From assembly GCA_964575225.1 (NCBI GenBank), contig CAZNQW010000030.1:1-24413 (forward strand): a stretch of 24,413 bases of DNA, written 5' to 3'. The position numbers were made by a program, and so were the translations under genes. This stretch comes from CAZNQW01 sp964575225 (lineage in GTDB: Bacteria; Chloroflexota; Anaerolineae; JAAYZQ01). The notes below the pieces were generated by a model. The model worked only from the letters and a program-made list of their open reading frames with translations. It was not told the origin of the DNA and did no database searches. Below, one piece after another: positions 12,203 through 20,817 of this stretch (its first letter is position 1; the number at the start of each line of letters is the position of its first letter).

Positions 12203-15169
12203 TCAGAGGGTAGTCACAGGATCGACGTCGAGTAGCCAGCCTCGGGGCAGGGCCACGTCACGCAGCAACGCCGCGGGCTCGGGCCCCCGGATCAGGATCT
12301 GCCAACGGTACCGTCCTTCCAGGCGACTAAAGAAGCAAGGCGCGGGACCGATAAGGGTGGCCTCGACACCCTGACGCTCGATCTCCTGAGACAGCCACCG
12401 ACCCAATCGCTGGCTCTCGCGCTGGCACCTGCGGAGATCGGGGTCGCTAAAGCGGAGGGCCACCAACCGGCTAAAGGGCGGATACCCCAGGAGCCGGCGA
12501 TGCGTGATCTCCTGTTGGTAGAACGAGGCGAAATCGTGGTGGGCGGCAGCTCGGATGGCATAATGGTCGGGGTTGTAGGTTTGCACGATCACGTGCCCGC
12601 CATGATGGCTTCGACCTGCCCGCCCGGCCACCTGGGTCAACAGTTGGAAGGTTCGCTCGGCCGCCCGGTAATCGGGCAGATACAGGGTGATGTCGGCCGA
12701 GATAACGCCCACCAGGGTGACCAGGGGCAGATCGAGTCCTTTGGCGATCATCTGCGTGCCGATCAGCACGTCGGCCCGGTGGTCGATAAACGTCTGGAGG
12801 AACCGCTCGTGATCGCTGCCCGAGGCGGTATCCCGATCCCATCGCAAGAGCCGCGCCTGGGGATAGATCTCTTGCACGGCGGCCTCGACGCGTTCGGTGC
12901 CCAGGCCAAAGAACCGGATCTGTGGGCTCTGACATTCAGGGCAACGGGTGGGGACCTCCTGGTGATAGTTACAATGGTGGCAGATCAGTTGTTCGGGTGC
13001 TGAGGCCTTTTGCCGTCCAGAGGCTCGGTGCAGGGTCAAGGGGATCTCGCAATGGGGGCAACGCGCTACATAGCCGCAGTTGCGGCAGAGGACAAAGGTG
13101 GCAGCGCCCCGACGATTCAAAAAGAGGATGGCCTGTTCTCCCGCGCGCAAGGTCTGGCTCAGGGCCTCCTGAAGGGCGCGGCTAAAGATGCTCCGGTTCC
13201 CGGCCCGCAGCTCTTGGCGGAGGTCGATGACCCGGACGGGGGGCAAGGGGTGGTCCTCGTACGGCGTCTGGACGGCGGGCGGGGTCGCAGCAGAGCCCGA
13301 GCGGATGCGGTGCGGCAGGGTCAGGAGGTGGAATTGGCCCTGGGCGGCCCGGTGATAGGTGACGACATCGGGCGTGGCGCTGCCCATCAACACCGCGGCG
13401 CCCGTGATCTGGCCCAAGGCCATGGCCGCCTCTCGGGTGTGATAGGCGGGCAGAGGGATGGGCTCCGATTGCTTGTACGAATCGTCGTGGGCTTCGTCCA
13501 GCACAATCAGGCCCAGGCGCGAAATGGGGGTTAGCAGGGCCGAGCGCGGGCCGACCACAATATCCGCCTCGCCCCGGCGCAAACGATCCCAGGCGGCATA
13601 GCGCTGGCCCAGGCTGAGCTGGCTGTGCAGGACGGCCACCCGCCCCGGGAAGCGATTCTCAAAGCGGCGCACCGTCTGAGCCGTCAGGCTGATTTCAGGC
13701 ACCAGCACGATCGCCCGCCGGCCCTGGGCCAGAATGCTCGCCAAGGCGCGGAGATAGATCTCGGTCTTGCCCGAACCGGTCACTCCGTGGAGGAGGGCCA
13801 CAAAGGGCCGGGCGCCTGGTTCGGTTTCCGGGGCGTATTGCAGGCCGGCCTCGACCTGCTCCCAGACCTCGCTCTGGTCCGGCGTGAGGATGGGAGGGGC
13901 CTCGGGTCCGGCAAAATGGGGGCGCGGGTACTCGTCGGCGTGCAGGCTGATGAGCCCGCGTCCAGCCAACTCCTTCAGGGTGTTCAAATCGGCGCCGGTT
14001 TCGGCATAGAGCCCGCCCACCCAAACCCGGTCCGTGGTGCCGCGCAAGGCCTCCAACACGCCCACCTGCTTGTGTGCTCCCCTCAGGGTGATGACCTGGT
14101 CGAGGATCTGCTCCTTGGGCAGCGCGAGCAGGGCCAGGGGCTCTTCTACAATGCGCTGCACCAGCTCTCGTTTTTCCAGGGAAGCAACCTGGGCCGTCGA
14201 GCCACCCGTCTCTGTGAGCAGTTGCGCCAGCTCGATGGGGCTGCCCTGCCGCAAGACGGTTTCCAGGATTTCGGCTTGCTTGGGGGCGCGGTGGAGCTTG
14301 GACAGGGCATCCAGATGGACGCCGGGTGCGGCGAACACCAGGGCCCGGCGCTCGGTGATCTCGATCCAGCCGCGCTGGGCCAGGGCGCGGATCGGTCCCT
14401 CGGTGCAACCTGCTGCTTGGGCCAACTCGGCCACGGTCAGCAGTTCGGGGTCGCGCCGGGCCAGCACCAGGAGGGCGTCGGCCTGTTTCGAAGGGCGGCC
14501 CAGGCGGGGCAACGCCTTTGCGATGGCCGCATCGTCGGCCAGGAGGCGGGCGTACAAAATGCGGGGCGGCGCCGGCTTGGGCGGGATCATGGCGTGGCGC
14601 GTGTCCACCAGGCCGCGATCGGATAGACTGTCGAGAACCGCTTCGGCGTCGTCGACCTGCAACTGGTCGAGGAGCGCACTCAGGCGCATGCGCGAGCCCC
14701 GGCTCTGGATGAGGTGCAGTGCTTTTCTCTCCTCCTCCGAGAGGTCGGCAGGCACCTTCTGGGCCGTGGGCGTCACCAGGACAAAGGTCCGCGCCTCCAG
14801 GTTGGGCGGCAGCATCAGGCGTAGGGCCTGGCTCAGGGGCGCCAGATAGTTGCGGGCGATCCAGCGGGCCAGATCGATCTGTCCCTGGGCCACCACGGGC
14901 AAGGGATCCAGGATGGCCGTCACCTCACGGATCTCGAGTTCAGACGACAGATCGGGCGGGCGGAGATCGGTGAGTTTGGCGATGACGCCCAATGTGCTGC
15001 CTTTTTGCAGCGGAACTTGCACCAGGTGCCCTACCTCGGCCTGTTCGCTCAAGGGGTCGGGGAGGCGATAGGTGTAGGTCGCCTGCCAGGAGCGATCCTC
15101 GCGCAATGGATCGCTGCCGGTGGGAGGACGTCGGTGAGTGGGTCGGGTGAGGATGACTTGGGCATACAT
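12203..15169 (-). CDS. priA: Primosomal replication-restart helicase PriA
   Basis: PriA is a 3'-5' DNA helicase that recognises stalled forks and reloads the replisome. The helicase core is clear: Walker A GVTGSGKTEIYL (462-469), DEAH box IVLDEAHDDSYKQ (558-561) and motif III GSATP. The zinc module has eight Cys (695, 698, 704, 707, 730, 733, 743, 746). Motifs V-VI are IGTQMIAKGLDLPLVTLVGV and QVAGRAGRS, and the C-terminal domain ends LLDVDPVTTL. At 988 residues it is longer than E. coli PriA (732). The extra length lies mainly at residues about 140-430, which look like repeated winged-helix segments (for example LLTVAELAQAAGCTEGPIRAL). ATG 15169 has no strong ribosome-binding site. The memo gene ends 42 bases upstream, so they probably share a promoter at 16178-16206. 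Confidence 0.95.
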   Translation of the reverse strand: MYAQVILTRPTHRRPPTGSDPLREDRSWQATYTYRLPDPLSEQAEVGHLVQVPLQKGSTLGVIAKLTDLRPPDLSSELEIREVTAILDPLPVVAQGQIDLARWIARNYLAPLSQALRLMLPPNLEARTFVLVTPTAQKVPADLSEEERKALHLIQSRGSRMRLSALLDQLQVDDAEAVLDSLSDRGLVDTRHAMIPPKPAPPRILYARLLADDAAIAKALPRLGRPSKQADALLVLARRDPELLTVAELAQAAGCTEGPIRALAQRGWIEITERRALVFAAPGVHLDALSKLHRAPKQAEILETVLRQGSPIELAQLLTETGGSTAQVASLEKRELVQRIVEEPLALLALPKEQILDQVITLRGAHKQVGVLEALRGTTDRVWVGGLYAETGADLNTLKELAGRGLISLHADEYPRPHFAGPEAPPILTPDQSEVWEQVEAGLQYAPETEPGARPFVALLHGVTGSGKTEIYLRALASILAQGRRAIVLVPEISLTAQTVRRFENRFPGRVAVLHSQLSLGQRYAAWDRLRRGEADIVVGPRSALLTPISRLGLIVLDEAHDDSYKQSEPIPLPAYHTREAAMALGQITGAAVLMGSATPDVVTYHRAAQGQFHLLTLPHRIRSGSAATPPAVQTPYEDHPLPPVRVIDLRQELRAGNRSIFSRALQEALSQTLRAGEQAILFLNRRGAATFVLCRNCGYVARCPHCEIPLTLHRASGRQKASAPEQLICHHCNYHQEVPTRCPECQSPQIRFFGLGTERVEAAVQEIYPQARLLRWDRDTASGSDHERFLQTFIDHRADVLIGTQMIAKGLDLPLVTLVGVISADITLYLPDYRAAERTFQLLTQVAGRAGRSHHGGHVIVQTYNPDHYAIRAAAHHDFASFYQQEITHRRLLGYPPFSRLVALRFSDPDLRRCQRESQRLGRWLSQEIERQGVEATLIGPAPCFFSRLEGRYRWQILIRGPEPAALLRDVALPRGWLLDVDPVTTL

Positions 15170-15211
15170 GGTGTGGTCAACTCGTCGGCAAGAGATACGA
15201 GGAACGCCGGC

Positions 15212-16063
15212 TCAGTGGCTTTTGTACAGGGCGGCAGCCAGATAGCCCACTGTATAGTGGCCCGGCTGACGCTGTCCGGTCACATCGCCCGAGGTCGTGT
15301 GATGGAGGATGGCCGTGGCGTCGGCCTGGAGCGCCTGGCCTGCATGTAGGACGGTCAGGATGGGCAATCGACCGCACACGGTGCAACCGGGAGCCATGAG
15401 TAGCCGGGTCAGGGCATCCAGATCGTAGGCGGCGATGGCATCCACCACCCGCTGATCGCGCTGGCGGACCAGGTCATAGTCCTCGATGTGGTGCAGATCG
15501 GAGCTGGCGACCAGCAAGGTGCGCTGCCCGCGCTCCTCGCGGCGCCGGATCGTTTCGGCCAGGGCATCCGCCAGGCGCCGGGCTGCTGCGGGGTCGTCGG
15601 CGCTCATGATGATGGGTACAAGGGCGAAATCCTGGAGTTGGCGCTGCAGAAACGGCAATTGAATTTCCAGCGAGTGTTCCCCATCGCCTCGGATGGGGTT
15701 CCAGGCCACCCGGGCGCCCAGTTCGGCGATCATCTCCCGATCCAACGGAACCTGACCCAGCGGCGTTTCATAGGCATCCTCTGTGCTCACCGCATAATCG
15801 CCCACCCAGGCTCGATGGCTGGGACCCAGAAGGACGATGGTGTCAAAGCACTGATCCTGAAGCTGGTGATAGGCATGGGCCGCGGTGAGGCCGCTGTAGG
15901 CATAGCCGGCGTGGGGGCTGATCAGGCCCACGAGAGGACCGGGCACGGCGGGTTGCTGCACCTGGCTCAAGTACTCGTCCACTGTCTTGAGCAATCCCTG
16001 CCGGGTGCCCGGGTACCAGGTCCCGGCGATGACCGAAGGGCGAATCCCTGCGTCTTTTTTCAT
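15212..16063 (-). CDS. MEMO1-family protein (AmmeMemoRadiSam system protein B)
   Basis: The 283-residue protein matches the MEMO family, which is related in fold to non-haem-iron class III dioxygenases. Motifs are IRPSVIAGTWYPG at the N-terminus, LISPHAGYAYSG (His51), LLGPSHR (His83), GDGEHSLEIQLPF (His140), SSDLHHIEDY (about 197-206) and the C-terminal PGCTVCGRLPI. The three conserved His are the metal ligands of the family. Function in bacteria is unknown; it often occurs beside an AMMECR1-domain and a radical-SAM gene, neither of which is present here. A strong GGGAGGTGA lies just before ATG 16063. The gene is transcribed ahead of priA from an extended -10 promoter. Confidence 0.92.
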   Translation of the reverse strand: MKKDAGIRPSVIAGTWYPGTRQGLLKTVDEYLSQVQQPAVPGPLVGLISPHAGYAYSGLTAAHAYHQLQDQCFDTIVLLGPSHRAWVGDYAVSTEDAYETPLGQVPLDREMIAELGARVAWNPIRGDGEHSLEIQLPFLQRQLQDFALVPIIMSADDPAAARRLADALAETIRRREERGQRTLLVASSDLHHIEDYDLVRQRDQRVVDAIAAYDLDALTRLLMAPGCTVCGRLPILTVLHAGQALQADATAILHHTTSGDVTGQRQPGHYTVGYLAAALYKSH

Positions 16064-16110
16064 GCGTCACCTCCCCTTGTCCACAGGCAAACACGGTGGG
16101 AGCCCTTTCC

Positions 16111-16130
16111 TGCAAGGGCTGGGCGCCGTC
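16111..16130. repeat. Hairpin in the memo-priA leader
   Basis: AGCCCTT (16111-16117) and AAGGGCT (16124-16130) form a seven-pair stem with a six-base loop in the predicted 5' leader, about 50 bases before the memo start. No T-run follows. It may stabilise or regulate the transcript. Confidence 0.35.
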
Positions 16131-16177
16131 AGGCCGCGCGGCGTTGGCTCTCGGGCCGAGTCTGGTTCGGTGTTCCC

Positions 16178-16206
16178 ATTATAACACAGAATGGGCGTGG
16201 GGTGAA
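16178..16206 (-). promoter_or_regulatory. Promoter of the memo-priA operon
   Basis: On the minus strand TTCACC (16206-16201), a 17-base spacer and TATAAT (16183-16178), with TG one base before the -10 box, make a good extended -10 promoter. The transcript would start near 16171. Confidence 0.7.
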
Positions 16207-16253
16207 CCTCGATCCGGGTGTCGATCGCGGCCATGCGCCGCTCGATGTCCGGT

Positions 16254-17357
16254 TTACCGGGTAAGCCGCTCGATCTCGTCCAGGTAGGGTTGGACCTGGT
16301 TGGCTTCCTGGGGGTTTTGCGTTCGGTACGTCTCAAAATGGGAGCGGGCCTGTTCGTATTGGCCCATCTGAAGGTAGCTCAGGGCCAGATTCCAGCGCGC
16401 AGGACCGTCGTTGGGATCGAGGGCCAGAGCTTGTTCGTAGGCGTCGGCCGCGCTTTGGAGATCGCCCTGATAGTTGTGGGCCAGCCCCAAGAAAAAGTAG
16501 ACGGCCGGATCGTCCATGTCGGGGTCCTGGGCCAGGGCCTGCTCCACTTCGACGATGACCTGGTCCCAATCCTCTTGCTGGGCTGCCTGTTCCGCCCGCC
16601 ACAGGGAACTCGGGGCGCTGTCGCGCTGATGGAGGGTAGCCAGAGCGACGCCGCCCACCAGGATGAGCGCGACGGCCGCCAGTGCAGGTCCATAGCGTGG
16701 CAGCCGGTTCTCATCCTCCAGCCGGCGTTCGATGAGGTTGATCCGGTAGCGGGGGGCCAGAGCCCAGCCCAGGGCGAGCCCGCACAAAAGGCCACCCAGG
16801 TGAGCCAGGTTGTCGATGCCGGGCTGGACGAATCCAAAGATGAGGTTGATGACAATCAGCCCGGCGATATTGAGCAGGCGTTTTTGGCCCCAGGTGCCCA
16901 ACGTTTCGCGGTGAAGGGCAAAAAAGGCAGCCAAGGCGCCGATCAGGCCAAAGACGGCCCCCGAAGCCCCGGCAGCCAGGTTGGGGCTGAAGGCATAGCT
17001 CGCCAGGTTGCCACCCAGCCCCGCCAGTAGATAAATGGCCAGGAAGCGACCGGCGCCCAAAAGTTGTTCCAGTTCGGTACCGATGATGAACAGGGCATAA
17101 CCGTTGAACAACAGGTGCATGAGACCGATATGCAGAAACATGGCCGTAAGCAGGCGCCAGTACTCACCCGCGGCGATCAACGGCGTTACTTTGGCTCCCA
17201 GGCGCACCAGCACCTCTGTGTTCTGCGACCCCCCAGCCAACGTCTCGACGACAAAGGCGACGCCGATGAGGGCCAGGAAGACCCAGGTCACGACCGGTCG
17301 GTGAAGGGGGATCGGCAGCGACACCGGACGGGGTTGGAACTCCGGGGTTTCGGTCAC
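16254..17357 (-). CDS. Rhomboid intramembrane serine protease with C-terminal TPR repeats
   Basis: This polytopic membrane protease of 367 residues cleaves transmembrane substrates. The rhomboid domain spans about residues 18-205 with six hydrophobic segments: HIGLMHLLFNGYALF (with the HxxxN pattern), catalytic GASGAVFG (Ser132) and NLAHLGGLLCG (His186). A further membrane span lies at about 228-245. The soluble C-terminus (about 250-365) carries TPR-like repeats (DPAVYFFLGLAHNYQGDLQS, PNDGPARWNLALSYLQMGQYEQA), probably for protein binding. Its GTG start at 17357 overlaps the guanylate kinase stop as GTGA, with AAGGA seven bases upstream, so the two are translationally coupled. The substrate is unknown. 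Confidence 0.93.
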   Translation of the reverse strand: MTETPEFQPRPVSLPIPLHRPVVTWVFLALIGVAFVVETLAGGSQNTEVLVRLGAKVTPLIAAGEYWRLLTAMFLHIGLMHLLFNGYALFIIGTELEQLLGAGRFLAIYLLAGLGGNLASYAFSPNLAAGASGAVFGLIGALAAFFALHRETLGTWGQKRLLNIAGLIVINLIFGFVQPGIDNLAHLGGLLCGLALGWALAPRYRINLIERRLEDENRLPRYGPALAAVALILVGGVALATLHQRDSAPSSLWRAEQAAQQEDWDQVIVEVEQALAQDPDMDDPAVYFFLGLAHNYQGDLQSAADAYEQALALDPNDGPARWNLALSYLQMGQYEQARSHFETYRTQNPQEANQVQPYLDEIERLTR

Positions 17358-17977
17358 AACGAGATCCTTCGCGGCTGGGCGCGGCAGTGTTCGCTGCGGA
17401 GAATGGCCGCCAGATCGTTCACGGCTTTGTCCAGCGCGTCCCGCCGGTTAAAGACGAGATAGTCGAATTCGGGGATCTGCTCCATCTCTTCGTGGGCAGT
17501 CTTGAGCCGGTGGGCAAGGGCCTCTTCCGATTCGGTCCGGCGTTCGCGGAGCCGGGACATCAGCTCTTCCTCCGATTCGCACATGAGAAAGACCGTGATG
17601 GCTTCGGGGATCAGCCTTTTGACCGTGGCGGCACCCTGGACGTCGACGCGCATGACGACGTCCTGGCCCGAGGCGAGAGCATCGCGAACGTGAGCTTTGG
17701 GAATCCCTTTGTACTGACCATAGACACAGGCATGTTCGAGCAACTCCCCCTGAGCAATCATGCGCTCGAACTCGGCCGTGGTGTAAAAGAAATAGTCGTG
17801 ACCGTGGACCTCAGTGGGACGTGGCGGACGGTCAGTGGCCGTGACGACGAAACAGATCGGATAGCCCTGCTCCTTCATCCGTTGCACGACCGAATCCTTG
17901 CCGACGCCAGAGGGGCCAGAGACGACCAGCAACAGCGAGGTGTGTTCGCGATGGTAATAATCGTTAGGTCGGGGCAT
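17354..17977 (-). CDS. gmk: Guanylate kinase
   Basis: This enzyme phosphorylates GMP to GDP with ATP in the cytoplasm. Motifs are the P-loop GPSGVGKD (21-28), ATDRPPRPTEVHGHDYFFYT for GMP binding, the lid GELLEHACVYGQYKG, and MRVDVQGAATVKR. The 207-residue length is typical. ATG 17977 is chosen because GGAG lies about eight bases upstream; the frame is open to 18127 but that extension would overlap the divergent promoter region and has no family similarity. An Asp follows the P-loop Lys, where many P-loop kinases have Ser/Thr; guanylate kinases vary here (GKGT in Bacillus). It is coupled to the rhomboid gene downstream. I found no clear promoter in the 100 bases upstream. Confidence 0.94.
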   Translation of the reverse strand: MPRPNDYYHREHTSLLLVVSGPSGVGKDSVVQRMKEQGYPICFVVTATDRPPRPTEVHGHDYFFYTTAEFERMIAQGELLEHACVYGQYKGIPKAHVRDALASGQDVVMRVDVQGAATVKRLIPEAITVFLMCESEEELMSRLRERRTESEEALAHRLKTAHEEMEQIPEFDYLVFNRRDALDKAVNDLAAILRSEHCRAQPRRISL

Positions 17978-18080
17978 CTTTTTGCTCCATTTTGATGGTT
18001 TTTCCAAACGGGCCATCACACGAACTCTGGGCCGCGGGATAGGCAGCCCTGAGAATCCGACTCCAGCCTTGGCCAAAGAT

Positions 18081-18108
18081 TTGCACAGCCCTCTTTCTGT
18101 TGTATACT
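18081..18108 (+). promoter_or_regulatory. Promoter of the FmdB-type gene
   Basis: TTGCAC (18081-18086), 16 bases and TATACT (18103-18108) form a fair sigma-A promoter, 49 bases before the ATG at 18157. Confidence 0.55.
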
Positions 18109-18156
18109 GTTGGGCATCTCCTGGCAAGATTCTAGAAAGGAGCGAGGTTCCAAGGT

Positions 18157-18570
18157 ATGCCTATTTACGAGTATCGCTGCCCCGATTGCCGTCGCCGGGT
18201 GAGCCTGTTTTTCCGGTCCTTTTCCGATATTCCGGCCGAGCCGGTCTGTCCGCGCTGTGGTGGCACACGCCTGCGCCGGGTGATGTCGCGGGTCGCTGTG
18301 GTCCGGTCCGAAGAAAGCCGACTGGACGATCTGTCGGACCCGTCTGTGTTGGATGGCCTGGATGAAGACGATCCCAAAAGCATGGCCCGTTGGATGCGCA
18401 AGATGGGCTCTGAAATGGGGGAAGAGATGCCGTCCGAGTTTGACGAAGTGATCGGTCGGTTGGAATCGGGCCAGACCCCCGAGCAGATCGAAGAGGCGAT
18501 GCCCGACCTTGCAGGGGGCATGGGCGCTGCAAGCGACGCTGCAGGCGGCGGCATGGACGACATGATCTAG
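18157..18570 (+). CDS. FmdB-family putative regulatory zinc-ribbon protein
   Basis: The first 40 residues are the FmdB/CxxC zinc ribbon: MPIYEYRCPDC then CPRCGG, with Cys8, Cys11, Cys31 and Cys34 as ligands. The remainder (to 137) is an acidic, Met/Gly-rich helix and tail (MRKMGSEMGEEMPSEFDEVI, then GGMGAASDAAGGGMDD). Longer acidic tails of this kind occur in several FmdB-like proteins; the function of the family is not established, though a regulatory or metal-linked role has been proposed. ATG 18157 has GAGG nine bases upstream and AAAGGAG further off. It converges on the darA gene, with only 13 bases between the stops and no visible terminator. Confidence 0.88.
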   Translation: MPIYEYRCPDCRRRVSLFFRSFSDIPAEPVCPRCGGTRLRRVMSRVAVVRSEESRLDDLSDPSVLDGLDEDDPKSMARWMRKMGSEMGEEMPSEFDEVIGRLESGQTPEQIEEAMPDLAGGMGAASDAAGGGMDDMI

Positions 18571-18583
18571 GTTCCCGGCCCGG

Positions 18584-18913
18584 TTAAAAGTGTTCGAATT
18601 GAACGACATCGAGCACAAACACCGTCGCCCCGCCCACCTGCACCTCGACAGGCGTCGGTAGGTACATCTCCCCTGGCTCGGCGACCGGCGGCATGGGATT
18701 GACGTACTGGGTTCGCGTGCGACAGTTTTTCTGAATCAGCTCCAGGATGTGGGGGATGTGTTCGTCTTCGGCGCCCACAAAGATCGTGGCGTTCCCCTGC
18801 CGAAGAAACCCGCCGGTGGTGCTGATGGTCGTCGCCCGGTACCCGGCGCCGGTCAAGGAATTCACGAGGCGGCCTGCGTCGTCATTGTGAACAATGCTCA
18901 TCACCAGCTTCAT
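18584..18913 (-). CDS. darA: Cyclic-di-AMP receptor, DarA/PstA (YaaQ) family
   Basis: This 109-residue PII-like signalling protein forms a trimer that binds cyclic di-AMP. The start MKLVMSIVHNDDAGRLVNSL, then GYRATTISTTGGFLRQGNAT, FVGAEDEHIPHILELI and CRTRTQYVNP match the family well. ATG 18913 is chosen because it begins the conserved domain and has AAGGGGGA about 8 bases upstream; the frame is open to 18985 but that part overlaps tmk. It follows the tmk stop by one base. The tmk-yaaQ pairing is known in Firmicutes, so the order here is conserved. The presence of a receptor implies that the organism makes c-di-AMP. Confidence 0.92.
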   Translation of the reverse strand: MKLVMSIVHNDDAGRLVNSLTGAGYRATTISTTGGFLRQGNATIFVGAEDEHIPHILELIQKNCRTRTQYVNPMPPVAEPGEMYLPTPVEVQVGGATVFVLDVVQFEHF

Positions 18914-18914
18914 G

Positions 18915-19556
18915 TCATTTTCCCCCTTGTGTTCTCTCAAGGCGTGATAGAACTGAATCACGGACTTTAGCCTGAACGTGTTCAATGCTATGGCTAGCGT
19001 CGATTACTAGCCAACGGTTGGGTTCCGAACCGGCCATCTGAAGGTAGCCCGATCGCACGCGCTCGTGATAGGCCAGCGTCTGTTGTTCCATGCGATTCCA
19101 CGAGTCTCCGCTGCCCCCGGCTTTGCGCTTCAGGCCCACCTCCACCGGCACGTCAAGATACAGGGTCAGGTCGGGCACCAGATTGTCGGTGGCAAAAGCC
19201 GTGATGACCTTGAGCACGCTCAATTCGAGTTGGTGACCAAAGCCCTGGTAAGCAAGGCTGGAATCGGCAAACCGATCGCAGAGGACAACCCCCCCCTTGT
19301 TGAGATGGGGCAAGATCACCTGTCGGACGTGTTGAGCCCGCGCAGCCGAGAACAAAAGGAACTCGCTGGTGGGCTGCATGTCGATGTTGGCCGAGTCGAG
19401 CAGGATCCTTCGGACCTGATCGCCGATGGATGTGCCCCCGGGCTCGCGAGTGGTACGTACGTCGTATCGGCATCCTTTGAGGTACTCGGCCAGAAGGCGC
19501 ATCTGCGTGCTCTTGCCGCAACCTTCCGGCCCCTCAAATGTGACAAAGAGGCTCAC
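18915..19556 (-). CDS. tmk: Thymidylate kinase
   Basis: This enzyme phosphorylates dTMP to dTDP for DNA synthesis. Motifs are the P-loop FEGPEGCGKST (9-17), TTREPGGTSIGDQVR, the DRF motif in LCDRFADSSLAYQGFG (94-96) and the lid with Arg residues near KRKAGGSGDSWNRM. At 213 residues the length is normal. The start is GTG 19556, with AAGGG about nine bases upstream; no in-frame ATG lies nearby. It is transcribed from a promoter at 19644-19672 through a leader containing a GGGAACC/GGTTCCC hairpin, and is joined to darA by a one-base gap. Confidence 0.94.
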   Translation of the reverse strand: MSLFVTFEGPEGCGKSTQMRLLAEYLKGCRYDVRTTREPGGTSIGDQVRRILLDSANIDMQPTSEFLLFSAARAQHVRQVILPHLNKGGVVLCDRFADSSLAYQGFGHQLELSVLKVITAFATDNLVPDLTLYLDVPVEVGLKRKAGGSGDSWNRMEQQTLAYHERVRSGYLQMAGSEPNRWLVIDASHSIEHVQAKVRDSVLSRLERTQGGK

Positions 19557-19594
19557 TATGGGTTTCCCTTCATTTGGTGCGGGCTGATGGGCTG

Positions 19595-19628
19595 GGGAAC
19601 CAGGCTGGACTACATCGCCAGGGTTCCC
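19595..19628. repeat. Hairpin in the tmk-darA leader
   Basis: GGGAACC (19595-19601) and GGTTCCC (19622-19628) form a seven-pair stem with a 20-base loop in the predicted leader of tmk. No T-run follows on the minus strand, so it is not a terminator. Confidence 0.35.
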
Positions 19629-19643
19629 ATGTCGTTCACTGGC

Positions 19644-19672
19644 ATTATACCCAAAAACCCGAGGACAGGCAA
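19644..19672 (-). promoter_or_regulatory. Promoter of tmk-darA
   Basis: On the minus strand TTGCCT (19672-19667), a 17-base spacer and TATAAT (19649-19644) make a good promoter. It lies between the dipeptide epimerase stop and tmk, so tmk can be expressed independently. Confidence 0.65.
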
Positions 19673-19698
19673 GGTGTCATCTTGGCAGGGGAGTGGCA

Positions 19699-20763
19699 CT
19701 AGAGTTCGACGGTGCAGCCCAGGCCGGGAACATCTCGGGCGATGAGCCAGCCCTCTTTAAACAGAAAGGCCGGCCGGCTGGGATCGTTCACCAGGTCGAA
19801 ATGGCCGTCCAGGTCGCCGTAGCGGACGTTGGGACTGCTGAGGGCCAGGCCCAGCCCGGCGGCGATCAGCAGCGCCGGCTCGTTGATGCAACCGATCATG
19901 GTATCCAACCGAGCCGCCCGAGTGATGGCATCTATCTGGCGGGCGCAATGCAATCCGCCGCACGTGGTCAGTTTGACGCTCACCCCGTGGGCAGCGCGCC
20001 GCTGAACGATCTCCAGCGCCGAAGCAGGCCCCGTGAGGCTCTGATCGGCCAGGATGGGGATCGAACTGTGCTGGGCGACCTGCTGCAGGGCTTCCAGATC
20101 TCCGGCCGCTGTGGGCTGCTCGAGCATTTCCAGTTTCCCATCCAGAGCACGGGCCAGGTCCAGAGCTTGTTTCACCGTGTAGCCCTGATCGGCATCCAGG
20201 CGAAGGGTCAATTGAGGCAGACTGCGAGCCACGGCCTGTACCCGCTCGACATCCTCTTCGGGGTTCAGCCCTCCCTTGAGCTTGAGGATGCGAAATCCCT
20301 GCCGGGCTCGATGGCGGGCCTGCTCCACCGTTTCTTTGGTGGGGGCCAGTCCAAGAGTAATGGAGGTTTGGATCCGATGACGGTAACCGCCGAACAATCG
20401 ATGGAGAGGAAGGCCGGCAGCCAGGCCCAGCAAATCGTAGAAGGCCATGTCAAAGGCGCAGCGCGCCGACGGTGTGTTCTCCGTCAGAGGGGCCAGTTCG
20501 GCCAGGGCCAGCTCTGTGTTCAAGGGGTTCAGATCCAGGGCGCGGTCGGCACACGCGCGACAGGCTTGCAGCACCTGTTCGATGGTTTCGCCCGTCAGCA
20601 CAGGGTCAAAGGCGGCGCATCCCCAGGCGTTCTGACCCTCGCGCGTCTCGATGCGCACAAAGACACAGGTAATCCGATCGATCTCGTCGGGGTGATCGGC
20701 CGCCCGGTACGGCACCCGCAGGGCCAATTGTACAGGGCTCACCTCTACATGTGTGATTTGCAT
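19699..20763 (-). CDS. Dipeptide epimerase, enolase superfamily (L-Ala-D/L-Glu epimerase-like)
   Basis: This cytoplasmic Mg-dependent enzyme of the muconate-lactonizing subgroup probably epimerises dipeptides such as L-Ala-D-Glu from murein turnover. The capping domain occupies residues 1-125 and the barrel the rest. Visible are the KxK acid/base pair in ILKLKGG (Lys161, Lys163), metal ligands Asp190 (LRLDADQGY), Glu215 (LEMLEQP) and Asp240 (ILADQSL), Lys264 in SVKLTTCGG, and the substrate motif DLDG (317-320), which is typical of dipeptide epimerases. Length 354 is normal. AAGGAGG precedes ATG 20763. It follows the pentapeptide-repeat gene by 54 bases and is probably co-transcribed. Exact dipeptide specificity cannot be read from sequence. 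Confidence 0.9.
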   Translation of the reverse strand: MQITHVEVSPVQLALRVPYRAADHPDEIDRITCVFVRIETREGQNAWGCAAFDPVLTGETIEQVLQACRACADRALDLNPLNTELALAELAPLTENTPSARCAFDMAFYDLLGLAAGLPLHRLFGGYRHRIQTSITLGLAPTKETVEQARHRARQGFRILKLKGGLNPEEDVERVQAVARSLPQLTLRLDADQGYTVKQALDLARALDGKLEMLEQPTAAGDLEALQQVAQHSSIPILADQSLTGPASALEIVQRRAAHGVSVKLTTCGGLHCARQIDAITRAARLDTMIGCINEPALLIAAGLGLALSSPNVRYGDLDGHFDLVNDPSRPAFLFKEGWLIARDVPGLGCTVEL

Positions 20764-20817
20764 CGGAACCCTCCTTCGTTCCCAATCGGCCGAGGGCGGT
20801 GGAATGGATCCTTGATG

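Noticed and set aside
13625..14626. Long plus-strand frame of 333 codons opposite priA
   Set aside because: It is antisense to an unmistakable PriA; the composition (Gly, Gln, Arg rich, no domain) is that of a codon shadow.
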